From assembly GCF_903815225.1 (NCBI RefSeq), contig NZ_LR813084.1:4302001-4366000 (forward strand): a stretch of 64,000 bases of DNA. The letters are read 5' to 3'. Below are positions 19,943 through 28,032 of this stretch, one piece after another; position 1 is the first letter of the stretch; every line of letters starts with the position of its first letter. Source of the DNA: Delftia tsuruhatensis. Lineage in GTDB: Bacteria > Pseudomonadota > Gammaproteobacteria > Burkholderiales > Burkholderiaceae_C. The position numbers were made by a program, and so were the translations under genes. Under the pieces are notes generated by a model. It worked only from the letters and a program-made list of their open reading frames with translations, did no database searches and was not told where the DNA came from.

Positions 19943-22534
19943 TCAGGCGGCAACGCCCTTGGCCACGTCCGCGTACTCCTCGATCTGGTCGAAGTTCATG
20001 TAGCGGTAGACGCTGGCCTTGTCGGCATCGATCACGCCCATTTCCTTGAGGTACTCCTCACGGGTAGGCAGCTTGCCCAGGCGCGATGCGATGGCGGCCA
20101 GCTCGGCCGAGCCCAGGAACACGTTGGTGTTCTTGCCCAGGCGGTTGGGGAAGTTGCGGGTCGAGGTGGAGATCACCGTCGCGCCTTCGCGCACCTGGGC
20201 CTGGTTGCCCATGCACAGCGAGCAGCCCGGCATCTCGGTGCGGGCACCGGCCGTGCCGAAGGCGGCATAGTGGCCTTCCTTGATCAGCTCGTTCTGGTCC
20301 ATCTTGGTGGGCGGAGCCACCCACAGCTTGACGGGGATGTCGCGCTGGCCGCCCAGCAGCTTGGCTGCTGCGCGGAAGTGGCCGATGTTGGTCATGCACG
20401 AACCGATGAAGGCTTCATCGATCTTGGTGCCGGCCACTTCGGACAGGAACTTGGCGTCATCGGGATCGTTGGGGCAGCAGACGATGGGTTCCTTGATCTC
20501 GGCCAGGTCGATCTCGAACACGGCAGCGTATTCGGCGTCCTTGTCGGCTTCGAGCAGCTCGGGCTTGGCCAGCCAGGCCTCGACCTTCTCGATGCGGCGC
20601 TGCAGCGTCTTGGCGTCGGCGTAGCCGTCGGCGATCATGTTCTTCATCAGAACGATGTTCGAGGTCAGGTACTCCTTGATCGGCTCGGGGTTGAGCTTGA
20701 TCGTGCAGCCGGCAGCCGAGCGCTCGGCCGAGGCGTCGGACAGCTCGAAGGCCTGTTCCACCTTGAGGTCGGGCAGACCTTCGATCTCCAGGATGCGGCC
20801 CGAGAAGATGTTCTTCTTGCCGGCCTTGGCCACGGTCAGCGCGCCTGCCTTGATGGCGTACAGGGGAATGGCATGCACCAGGTCACGCAGGGTGACGCCA
20901 GGCTGCATTTCGCCCTTGAAGCGCACGAGCACGGACTCGGGCATGTCCAGGGGCATCACGCCCGTGGCGGCGCCGAAGGCCACCAGGCCGGAACCTGCGG
21001 GGAAGGAGATGCCGATGGGGAAGCGCGTGTGCGAGTCGCCGCCCGTGCCCACGGTGTCGGGCAGCAGCAGGCGGTTGAGCCAGGAGTGGATCACGCCGTC
21101 ACCGGGGCGCAGGGCCACGCCGCCGCGGTTGCTGATGAAGGCAGGCAGCTCGCGGTGGGTCTTGACGTCCACGGGCTTGGGGTAGGCGGCCGTGTGGCAG
21201 AAGGACTGCATGACCATGTCGGCCGAGAAGCCCAGGCAGGCCAGGTCCTTCAGTTCGTCGCGGGTCATGGGGCCGGTGGTGTCCTGGGAACCCACGGTGG
21301 TCATGCGCGGCTCGCAGTAGGTGCCGGGGCGCACGCCCTGGCCTTCGGGCAGGCCGACGGCGCGGCCGACCATCTTCTGGGCCAGCGTGAAGCCGGCCTT
21401 GGAAGCGGCGGGCGCCTGGGGCAGGCGGAACACGGTGGAGGCCGGCAGGCCCAGGAACTCACGGGCCTTGGCCGTCAGCGAGCGGCCGATGATCAGGTTG
21501 ATGCGGCCGCCGGCGCGCACTTCGTCGAACAGCACGTCGCTCTTGAGCTGGAACTCGGCCACGGTCTCGCCGTTCTTGACGAGCTTGCCGTCATAGGGCA
21601 GCACGTCGATGACGTCGCCCATCTCCAGCCGGGAGACGTCCACTTCGATGGGCAGCGAGCCCGAGTCTTCCTGCGTGTTGAAGAAGATGGGAGCGATCTT
21701 GCCGCCCAGGGTCACACCGCCAAAGCGCTTGTTGGGCACGAAGGGGATGTCCTGGCCCGTGGCCCAGACGATGGAGTTGGTGGCCGACTTGCGCGAAGAG
21801 CCGGTGCCCACCACGTCACCCACGTAGGCGACCAGGTGGCCCTTCTTCTTGAGGTCGTCGATGAACTGCATCGGGCCGCGCTTGCCGTCTTCCTCGGGCT
21901 TGAAGGCCGCGTCGGGACGGGTGTTCTTGAGCATGGCCAGGTAGTGCAGCGGGATGTCCGGACGGCTCCAGGCATCGGGTGCGGGCGACAGGTCGTCGGT
22001 GTTGGTCTCGCCGGGCACCTTGAACACGGTGACCGTGATCTTCTTCTCGACTTCGGGGCGCGAGGTGAACCACTCGGCATCCGCCCAGCTCTTCATCACT
22101 TCCTGGGCCTTGGCGTTGCCGGCCTTGGCCTTGGTGGCCACGTCGTTGAAGAAGTCGAACATCAGCAGCGTCTTCTTCAGCGCATCGGCGGCCACGCCCG
22201 CCACTTCGGCGTCGTCCAGCAGCTCGATCAGGGGGTGCACGTTGTAGCCACCCACCATGGTGCCCAGCAGCTCGGTGGCCTTGGCCTTGGAGATGAGAGC
22301 CACCTGGATGTCGCCATGCGCCACGGCCGCGAGGAAGCTGGCCTTGACCTTGGCGGCATCGTCCACGCCCGGCGGCACCCGGTGCGTGAGCAGGTCCAGC
22401 AGGAAGGCGTCTTCGCCAGCCGGCGGATTCTTGATCAGCTCGATCAGATCGGCAACCTGCTTGGCGTCCAGCGGCAGCGGGGGGATACCGAGCGCGGCGC
22501 GTTCGGCCACGTGGTCAAGGTAGGCTTTCAACAT
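19943..22534 (-). CDS. acnB: Bifunctional aconitate hydratase B / 2-methylisocitrate dehydratase
   Basis: This 863-residue aconitase is the usual length for AcnB. The N-terminal HEAT-like domain starts [16 protein letters not shown]; the swivel domain has [12 protein letters not shown]. The cluster cysteines appear late in the chain: [12 protein letters not shown] and [15 protein letters not shown], after CCPNDPDD. AcnB is the main citric-acid-cycle aconitase in growing cells and can also act on 2-methyl-cis-aconitate. It is the last gene of a leftward unit with mdh, tam, a CitE-like lyase and an exported protein. The start codon lies 63 bases after the exported protein's stop. A shared terminator follows. 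Confidence 0.97.
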   Translation of the reverse strand: MLKAYLDHVAERAALGIPPLPLDAKQVADLIELIKNPPAGEDAFLLDLLTHRVPPGVDDAAKVKASFLAAVAHGDIQVALISKAKATELLGTMVGGYNVHPLIELLDDAEVAGVAADALKKTLLMFDFFNDVATKAKAGNAKAQEVMKSWADAEWFTSRPEVEKKITVTVFKVPGETNTDDLSPAPDAWSRPDIPLHYLAMLKNTRPDAAFKPEEDGKRGPMQFIDDLKKKGHLVAYVGDVVGTGSSRKSATNSIVWATGQDIPFVPNKRFGGVTLGGKIAPIFFNTQEDSGSLPIEVDVSRLEMGDVIDVLPYDGKLVKNGETVAEFQLKSDVLFDEVRAGGRINLIIGRSLTAKAREFLGLPASTVFRLPQAPAASKAGFTLAQKMVGRAVGLPEGQGVRPGTYCEPRMTTVGSQDTTGPMTRDELKDLACLGFSADMVMQSFCHTAAYPKPVDVKTHRELPAFISNRGGVALRPGDGVIHSWLNRLLLPDTVGTGGDSHTRFPIGISFPAGSGLVAFGAATGVMPLDMPESVLVRFKGEMQPGVTLRDLVHAIPLYAIKAGALTVAKAGKKNIFSGRILEIEGLPDLKVEQAFELSDASAERSAAGCTIKLNPEPIKEYLTSNIVLMKNMIADGYADAKTLQRRIEKVEAWLAKPELLEADKDAEYAAVFEIDLAEIKEPIVCCPNDPDDAKFLSEVAGTKIDEAFIGSCMTNIGHFRAAAKLLGGQRDIPVKLWVAPPTKMDQNELIKEGHYAAFGTAGARTEMPGCSLCMGNQAQVREGATVISTSTRNFPNRLGKNTNVFLGSAELAAIASRLGKLPTREEYLKEMGVIDADKASVYRYMNFDQIEEYADVAKGVAA

Positions 22535-22597
22535 GATTCTCTCTCCATGGTTTTCTAAAGTGGGGCTGCTTGCGGGACGCTCAGGTCCTGACCAGTG

Positions 22598-23179
22598 TCA
22601 CTGGCCGGCGGGCTTGGGTGCGTCCAGCAGGCTGGGAGGCGGGTTCTTCTTGATGGCCTCGGCCACCTGAAGCTGGTCGGGGCTCATGCATTCGTCGGCC
22701 AGGCGCTGGCCGACCTTCTGGTTCATGAGCATGGACTTGTTGGCGATCTGCAGCCAGACGGCACCGGCATGCTTGTCTTCCAGACGCACGGTGCCCGTCG
22801 AGGTCTTGACGGGCGCCATGTGGTACTTGAAGCCCTTGCCATCGATGTTGAAGTAACCGGGATTGGCCTGGTCGGCCGTCACGTTGACGTAGGCGCCCAG
22901 CTCGCAGGGGATGCGGCCGGTGTGCACGCGCTCGGAAATGGCCAGTTCCTCGGGAGCCAGCGGCTGCTGTGCGGCGGCTGCCACGGCGGCGGCGCCCCCC
23001 ACGGCGGCGGCACCAGCCGCGGCCTTCGCCGTGGTGGCCTTCTTCGCGGGAGTCTTCTTGGCCGCAGGCTTGGCGGCGGCCTTGGCCGGAGCCTTCTTCA
23101 CGGGCTCGGCGGCGCTGGCGCCCTGGCCGATGGCCAGCAAGGGGACTGCGATCAGGATGGAGGCGATAACTGTCTTCAT
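22598..23179 (-). CDS. Exported protein with Lys/Ala-Pro-rich linker, function unknown
   Basis: This 193-residue protein has a clear signal peptide (MKTVIASILIAVPLLAIG..., cleavage near ASAAEP). A low-complexity segment of about 45 residues follows, rich in Ala, Lys and Pro (VKKAPAKAAAKPAAKKTPAK). The conserved-looking C-terminal domain has ISERVHTGRIPCELGAYVNV, KGFKYHMAPV and GAVWLQIANKSMLMNQKVGQ. The domain has two cysteines, C in IPCELG and in DECMSP, which might form a disulfide in the periplasm. ATG 23179 follows GCAGGAG. It sits between the CitE-like lyase and acnB in a citric-acid-cycle operon, and I do not recognise its family or role. Confidence 0.8.
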   Translation of the reverse strand: MKTVIASILIAVPLLAIGQGASAAEPVKKAPAKAAAKPAAKKTPAKKATTAKAAAGAAAVGGAAAVAAAAQQPLAPEELAISERVHTGRIPCELGAYVNVTADQANPGYFNIDGKGFKYHMAPVKTSTGTVRLEDKHAGAVWLQIANKSMLMNQKVGQRLADECMSPDQLQVAEAIKKNPPPSLLDAPKPAGQ

Positions 23180-23210
23180 ACGTTGGGCTCCTGCAAATTC
23201 CCTATCTGGG

Positions 23211-24230
23211 CTAAGCAAGTGATTCTGATGCAAACCAGGGCTGCACTTCGAAGGGCAGCGCCTGGCCGGTCTGGTGGGCACGCGCGAGCAACTGCCAGAA
23301 ATAGCGGTAGCTCGCCCGGTCATGTAATACACCATCCACGCTCACGGGCGCCCAGTCGGCAGCCTCGGCGGCGGTAAGAATTTGTGCCGCCTGTGCCACT
23401 TCGTCGGCCTGCGGCGCGAAGGCGGCCAGGATGGGGCGGATCTGGTCGGGGTGGATGCTCCACATGCGGTCATAGCCGAGCCGGCGCGATGCCTGTGTGG
23501 CAGCAGCCTGCAACGCCTGCGGATCCTTGAATTCGGTCACCACGCAGTGCGATGGCACCTTGCCATGGGCATGGCAGGCGGCGGCGATCTCCAGCTTGGC
23601 GCGAACCACGAGCGGATGCTCGAACTGGCCAGCCGAGCCCATGGCCGAGGCGGGGATGGCACCGCCATGGGCCGAGACGAAGTCCATCAGGCCGAAGGAG
23701 ATGCTCTGCACGCGCGGGTGTGCCGCGATGTCGAAGGCGCGGTGCACGGCGGCGGGCGACTCGATGAGCACATGCAGCGGCAGTTCGCGGCAGCCCAGGC
23801 GACCCAGATGCCGCTCGGCCAGCAGCACGTCGTCCACGCTTTCCACCTTGGGCAGCATGAGGTGGCACAGGCGGTCGCCGGCCTCGCCGACGATGATGTC
23901 CAGGTCCTGGGCGAAGCTGGCGTGGTCAACGGCATGCACGCGTGCAGCCACGCGGGCGCCGGGCGCGGCACCGCGCGCCAGCGAGGCCACCAGGCGCGCA
24001 TGGGCCGCCTCCTGGCCCACGGGGGCGCCGTCCTCGCAGTCCAGCGTGACGTCGAACACGCAGGTGCCGAACTCATCCATCATCTCGGCCTGCAGCAGCA
24101 GGCTCTTGCGCATGCGCGCTTCCACGCCGCTGTAGTGGTCGCAGACGGGCAGGTGCAGGGCACCGCCCTGCGCATCGAGCAGCACCTGGGCAGGGTGCGC
24201 GCGAGAGGGAGTGGACGTGGCGACGGTCAT
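23211..24230 (-). CDS. HpcH/HpaI aldolase/citrate lyase family protein (CitE-like)
   Basis: The 339-residue protein belongs to the CitE/HpcH superfamily of Mg2+-dependent C-C lyases acting on acyl-CoA or oxo acids. [16 protein letters not shown] carries the expected metal/substrate acids, and [16 protein letters not shown] and [11 protein letters not shown] supply the barrel Lys and Glu. Candidates are malyl-CoA or citramalyl-CoA lyase activity; true citrate lyase is unlikely because no citD or citF is present. ATG 24230 overlaps the stop of tam (ATGA), so the two are coupled. Its place between mdh/tam and acnB suggests a link to malate, citrate or aconitate metabolism. Confidence 0.85.
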   Translation of the reverse strand: MTVATSTPSRAHPAQVLLDAQGGALHLPVCDHYSGVEARMRKSLLLQAEMMDEFGTCVFDVTLDCEDGAPVGQEAAHARLVASLARGAAPGARVAARVHAVDHASFAQDLDIIVGEAGDRLCHLMLPKVESVDDVLLAERHLGRLGCRELPLHVLIESPAAVHRAFDIAAHPRVQSISFGLMDFVSAHGGAIPASAMGSAGQFEHPLVVRAKLEIAAACHAHGKVPSHCVVTEFKDPQALQAAATQASRRLGYDRMWSIHPDQIRPILAAFAPQADEVAQAAQILTAAEAADWAPVSVDGVLHDRASYRYFWQLLARAHQTGQALPFEVQPWFASESLA

Positions 24231-25033
24231 GGCTTGCGCTGGGCGACGATGAACAGGCGAGGGAAGGCCAGCAGGCGCCGGCCGTCTGCGCGCACGCCGT
24301 AGGCGGCATCCACGCGGTTCTCATATTCGGAGAGGAAGTCGGCCTGCAGGGCTTCGGGCAGACCCTCGACGAAGGGCTTGAGGCCGGTGCCACGCAGCCA
24401 CTGGACGATGGCGCCGGCCGAGTCCATCGGATGCTGGTAGACGGCGTGCCAGACATCGACGGCGCCGGCCTCGACCCCGGCCTGCTCCTGCGGGCCGGCC
24501 AGCAGGTCGTAGTAGCTGCGGATGGGCAGGATGTCGGTACGCACCTTGGCGGCATCGCCGATGTAGGCGGCGAACTTGGGCAGGCTGGCGATCTCGCGCA
24601 TCACGCGGTGCGTGGCCTCCTGCCGGTTGTCGGGCATCTGTATCGCCAGCACGCCCCCTGGCGCCAGTTGGGCGAACAGACGGGGGATCAGCGTTTCATG
24701 CTCCCCCACCCACTGAAGGGAGGCATTGGCATAAATCAGGTCAGGAGCGCTCTCGCCGGGGGCGGGCGTCCAGGAAGCAATGTCGGCCAGCACGAAGCGG
24801 GCCTCAGGCAGATGCAGGCGCGCGGTGGCCAGCATCGCCTGGGAGTTGTCTATGCCGGTGATCGTGGCACCGGCATAGCGCCGTGCAAGCAGCTCGGTGG
24901 AATTGCCCGGCCCGCATCCCAGGTCCACCACATGGCGGGCCTGGGCCAAGGGCACACGCGCCAGCAGCTCGGCTGCGGGACGCGTTCGCTCATTGGCGAA
25001 ACGCAGGTAAAGCGCGGGATTCCAGTCGAGCAT
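24227..25033 (-). CDS. tam: Trans-aconitate 2-methyltransferase
   Basis: This 268-residue S-adenosylmethionine methyltransferase has motif [19 protein letters not shown] (about residues 34-51), [13 protein letters not shown] and the family's [20 protein letters not shown] start. Tam esterifies trans-aconitate, which forms from cis-aconitate and inhibits aconitase. ATG 25033 is 14 bases after the mdh stop, although the frame stays open upstream. Co-transcription with acnB fits a damage-control role for the cycle. It overlaps the next gene by four bases. The assignment rests on whole-sequence resemblance and is strengthened by context. Confidence 0.9.
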   Translation of the reverse strand: MLDWNPALYLRFANERTRPAAELLARVPLAQARHVVDLGCGPGNSTELLARRYAGATITGIDNSQAMLATARLHLPEARFVLADIASWTPAPGESAPDLIYANASLQWVGEHETLIPRLFAQLAPGGVLAIQMPDNRQEATHRVMREIASLPKFAAYIGDAAKVRTDILPIRSYYDLLAGPQEQAGVEAGAVDVWHAVYQHPMDSAGAIVQWLRGTGLKPFVEGLPEALQADFLSEYENRVDAAYGVRADGRRLLAFPRLFIVAQRKP

Positions 25034-25047
25034 GGCTTGCCGGCGCC

Positions 25048-26034
25048 TTACAGCAGGTGCTTGACGCCGTCCTGTTCGCCTTGCAGCTCGGCCAGGGTCT
25101 TGTCGATGCACTCTTGCGAGAACGCGTCGATTTCCAGGCCTTCGACGATCTTGTACTCGCCGTTCTCCGTGGTGACCGGAAAGCCGAAGACGATACCGGC
25201 GGGGATGCCGTACTCGCCGTTGGAGGGCACGCCCATGGTGACCCATTCGCCGCCCGAGCCCAGGGCCCAGTCGCGCATGTGGTCGATGGCGGCATTGGCG
25301 GCCGAGGCAGCCGAGGACAGGCCACGCGCCGCGATGATGGCGGCACCGCGCTTGCCGACGGTGGGCAGGAACACGTCCTTGTTCCAGGCCTGGTCGTTGA
25401 TCTTGTTCTTGACGCTTTCACCGTTGACGGTGGCGAAACGGTAGTCGGCGTACATCGTGGGCGAGTGGTTGCCCCAGACGGTCAGCTTCTTGATGTCGCC
25501 CACCTTGAAGCCGGCCTTGGCAGCCAGCTGCGATGCAGCGCGGTTGTGGTCCAGGCGCAGCATGGCGGTGAAGTTCTTGGCCGGCAGGTCCGGGGCCGAC
25601 TTCATGGCGATGTAGGCGTTGGTGTTGGCGGGGTTGCCGACGACCAGCACCTTGACGTTGCGCGAGGCCACGGCGTTCAGCGCCTTGCCCTGGGCCGTGA
25701 AGATCTGTGCGTTGGCGGCCAGCAGGTCGGCACGTTCCATGCCGGGGCCGCGGGGACGGGCACCGACCAGCAGTGCATAGTCGGTATCCTTGAAGGCCTG
25801 CAGGGGGTCGGAGTGGGCTTCGATGCCGGCCAGCAGCGGGAACGCGCAGTCCTCCAGCTCCATGATCACGCCCTTGAGCGCGTTCTGTGCCTTCTCGTCG
25901 GGGATCTCCAGCAGTTGCAGAATGACAGGCTGGTCCTTGCCCAGCATCTCGCCGGAGGCGATGCGGAACAGCAGGGCGTAACCGATTTGACCGGCGGCAC
26001 CGGTGACGGCGACACGAACGGGCTTCTTGCTCAT
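25048..26034 (-). CDS. mdh: Malate dehydrogenase
   Basis: The 328-residue NAD-dependent enzyme oxidises malate to oxaloacetate in the cytoplasm. The N-terminal dinucleotide motif is [19 protein letters not shown]. The substrate loop shows [16 protein letters not shown], and the catalytic segment has [14 protein letters not shown] with the active-site His. Length and the KPVRVAVTG start match the proteobacterial 328-residue type. It is the first gene of a leftward unit ending with acnB. The promoter must lie in 26035-26253, which also contains an 18-bp palindrome shared with the divergent GntR gene. Confidence 0.97.
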   Translation of the reverse strand: MSKKPVRVAVTGAAGQIGYALLFRIASGEMLGKDQPVILQLLEIPDEKAQNALKGVIMELEDCAFPLLAGIEAHSDPLQAFKDTDYALLVGARPRGPGMERADLLAANAQIFTAQGKALNAVASRNVKVLVVGNPANTNAYIAMKSAPDLPAKNFTAMLRLDHNRAASQLAAKAGFKVGDIKKLTVWGNHSPTMYADYRFATVNGESVKNKINDQAWNKDVFLPTVGKRGAAIIAARGLSSAASAANAAIDHMRDWALGSGGEWVTMGVPSNGEYGIPAGIVFGFPVTTENGEYKIVEGLEIDAFSQECIDKTLAELQGEQDGVKHLL

Positions 26035-26168
26035 GATGAAACTCCAGAAATGGAAAAAAGTCAGGTGTTATCGGCGCCAGGTCGCACCAGCGTCAGAAAC
26101 CAGCAGCCCGTGCTCCGCAAACAACGCGAAAGTGTACCCCCGATTTCGAAGCCCGGTCAATTTGTCTT

Positions 26169-26186
26169 ATGTCTTATATAAGATAT
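26169..26186. promoter_or_regulatory. Palindromic candidate operator between mdh and the GntR gene
   Basis: TCTTATATAAGA at 26172-26183 is a perfect 12-bp palindrome. Extended to 26169-26186 it reads ATGTCTTAT-ATAAGATAT with one mismatched pair. GntR/HutC-type regulators bind such AT-rich dyads. It lies 135 bases upstream of mdh and about 68 bases upstream of the preferred GntR start, so it could control both units and overlap their promoters. Confidence 0.6.
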
Positions 26187-26253
26187 GATCGCCGCCTGTT
26201 TCCAAGTCTTTCAACTGCGTTGCCGGGAGCCTCCCCACCCCGAATCCTTCCCC

Positions 26254-27041
26254 ATGCCAGCCCTGCCTCCCACCGCCTCAGACACCCCTGCCCCCACCCT
26301 CGGCGCAGGTGCGTCGACCCCGGCCTTCAGCCCCTGTACCAGCAGATCAAGGGACTCATCCTGCAGAGCCTGGAAGCGGGCGAGTGGCGCCCTGGCGAGC
26401 TGATCCCCAGCGAGATGGAGCTGGCCGCTCGTTTTCGCGTGAGCCAGGGCACGGTGCGCAAGGCCATTGACGAGCTGGCGGCGGAGAACCTGGTGATGCG
26501 GCGCCAGGGCAAGGGCACCTTCGTGGCCACCCACGCGGCGCAGCATGTGCAGTACCGCTTCCTCAAGCTGCAGCCCGACGCAGGTGACCAGCAGGGCGAG
26601 GGCCGCGCCGAGCGCCGCATCATCGACTGCCGTCGCCTGCGCGCCTCGGCCGACGTGGCACGCAGCCTGGCGCTGCGCAGCGGCGATGCCGTGATGCATG
26701 TGCGCCGCGTGCTGTCGTTTTCCGCAATCCCGACCATTCTGGAAGACATCTGGCTGCCGGGCCACGCCTTCAAGGGCCTCACGGCCGAGCAGATGTCGGC
26801 CTACCAGGGACCGACCTATGCCATGTTCGAGCTCGACTATGGCGTGCGCATGGTGCGTGCCGAGGAGAAGATCCGGGCCGTCCTGCCCGAGGCGGAGCAG
26901 GCCCTGCTGCTGGACGTGCCCAGCACCACGCCGCTGCTGAGCGTGGAGCGCACCGCTTACACATACAACGATGTTCCCATGGAGTTACGCCGCGGCCTGT
27001 ACCGAACCGACACCCATCACTACCGCAACGCCCTGAGCTGA
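26254..27041 (+). CDS. GntR-family (HutC-type) regulator with probable N-terminal frameshift
   Basis: The main frame encodes a GntR winged helix (LYQQIKGLILQSLEAGEW, PSEMELAARFRVSQGTVRKA, RRQGKGTFVATH) and a UTRA effector domain of about 140 residues (VMHVRRVLSFSAIPTILEDI). No good start exists in that frame: the only ATG, at 26169, lies inside a palindrome. The ATG at 26254 reads MPALPPTASDTPAPTLGAGA and then STPAFSP, which would join LYQQIKG naturally if the run of four C at 26331-26334 were five. I therefore suggest a one-base deletion or a sequencing error. It is divergent from mdh-tam-acnB and upstream of sdh-gltA, so it probably controls citric-acid-cycle genes. Confidence 0.75.
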
Positions 27042-27098
27042 GCGTTCCGTTCCCCAGAGAAGCGGGCGAAAATACGCAATTCCCGGCAAAGCTGTTTT

Positions 27099-27113
27099 TA
27101 TTGCATTGCAATA
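27099..27113. promoter_or_regulatory. Dyad in the sdhC upstream region
   Basis: TATTGCA at 27099-27105 and its complement TGCAATA at 27107-27113 flank a single T, within the 134-base gap before sdhC. TAGAAT at 27112-27117 resembles a -10 box. The dyad may be an operator for the sdh promoter. It does not match the palindrome upstream of mdh. Confidence 0.35.
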
Positions 27114-27175
27114 GAATTTTGCATCGCCGCCCCTGAGCGATTACGAAGCAGTTACATCCACGAAAGTACCCTGCC

Positions 27176-27598
27176 ATGACTGAGCAAGCCAAAAAGCGGC
27201 CAGAGTTCCGCAACATCAACTTCTTCAAGGACCTCCCCACCTACCGGTTGCCGCCGGCCGGCATCGTGTCCATCCTGCACCGCATCAGCGGGCTGATGAT
27301 GTTCATCCTGCTGCCCTTCGTCCTCTGGATGATGGACATGTCGCTGACCTCGGAGATCTCCTTCGACGGCTTCGTCTCGGTCTTCGCGGGCCCCTTCGGC
27401 TGGTTCCTCAAGCTGGTGTGCCTGGCGCTGATCTGGGGCTACCTGCACCACTTCTGCGCAGGCCTGCGCCACCTGTTCATGGACGTGAACCACCACGCCG
27501 TCAACAAGCAGTTCGGCAAGACCTCGGCCCTGGTGGTGCTGGTGCTGAGCGTCGGCCTGACCCTGATCCTGGGCGCCAAGCTGTTCGGCCTGTACTGA
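27176..27598 (+). CDS. sdhC: Succinate dehydrogenase cytochrome b556 subunit
   Basis: This 140-residue membrane anchor of complex II carries three transmembrane helices. The start region RPEFRNINFFKDLPTYRLPPAG is followed by SILHRISGLMMF, where Ser and Arg line the quinone site in this family. HHFCAGLRHLFMD supplies the likely haem-ligand His. The gene opens the order sdhC-sdhD-sdhA-sdhB-sdhE-gltA. Its promoter should lie in 27042-27175, where an AT-rich dyad is seen. With SdhD it holds haem b and passes electrons from succinate to ubiquinone. Confidence 0.95.
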   Translation: MTEQAKKRPEFRNINFFKDLPTYRLPPAGIVSILHRISGLMMFILLPFVLWMMDMSLTSEISFDGFVSVFAGPFGWFLKLVCLALIWGYLHHFCAGLRHLFMDVNHHAVNKQFGKTSALVVLVLSVGLTLILGAKLFGLY

Positions 27599-27633
27599 TC
27601 CACGATCTCCCCTCACGATAAGGAAAAAGAACC

Positions 27634-27999
27634 ATGTCCGTGAATTACGGCTCCAAGCGCACCGTGGTCGGTGCGCACTACGGCATCCGCGACTGGATGG
27701 TGCAGCGCGTCACCGGCGTGCTGATGGCACTGTTCACCATCGTGCTGCTGGCCAAGCTGATCTTCAGCACCGGCTCCATCGGCTATGACCTGTGGGCCGG
27801 CATCTTCGCTCCCCAGTGGATGAAGTTCCTGACCTTCGCCGTGATCATCTCCCTGGCCTGGCATGTCTGGGTCGGCGTGCGCGACATCTGGATGGACTAC
27901 GTCAAGCCCGTGGGCCTGCGCCTGGCGCTGAACGTTTTCACCCTGGTCTGGCTCGTCGGCTGCGCCGGCTGGGGCATCCAGATCCTGTGGCGTATCTGA
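27634..27999 (+). CDS. sdhD: Succinate dehydrogenase membrane anchor subunit
   Basis: The 121-residue second membrane anchor has three transmembrane helices. HYGIRDWMVQRVTGVLMALFT is at the start (shown in part: RDWMVQRVTGVLMAL), and SLAWHVWVGVRDIWMDYVKP includes the probable haem-ligand His. ATG 27634 follows AAGGAAAAAG. It lies 35 bases after sdhC and 33 before sdhA, consistent with one transcript. Together with SdhC it anchors the flavoprotein and iron-sulfur subunits on the inner side of the cytoplasmic membrane. Confidence 0.94.
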   Translation: MSVNYGSKRTVVGAHYGIRDWMVQRVTGVLMALFTIVLLAKLIFSTGSIGYDLWAGIFAPQWMKFLTFAVIISLAWHVWVGVRDIWMDYVKPVGLRLALNVFTLVWLVGCAGWGIQILWRI

Positions 28000-28032
28000 T
28001 AGAGACGCGGTCTCCACGATTGAAGGTTAAGA

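Noticed and set aside
19202-22558. Long plus-strand open frame through the end of the copper ATPase and opposite acnB
   Set aside because: It crosses a bidirectional terminator and two convergent genes, and its translation has no domain features.
23211-24230. Citrate lyase beta subunit (citE)
   Set aside because: No citD, citF, citC or citG genes are present nearby, so a citrate lyase complex is not supported; a CitE-like lyase is the safer call.
26169-26253. In-frame N-terminal extension of the GntR regulator from ATG 26169
   Set aside because: It starts inside a palindromic operator-like site, lacks a ribosome-binding site and encodes an unlikely Pro/Ser/His/Arg-rich leader.
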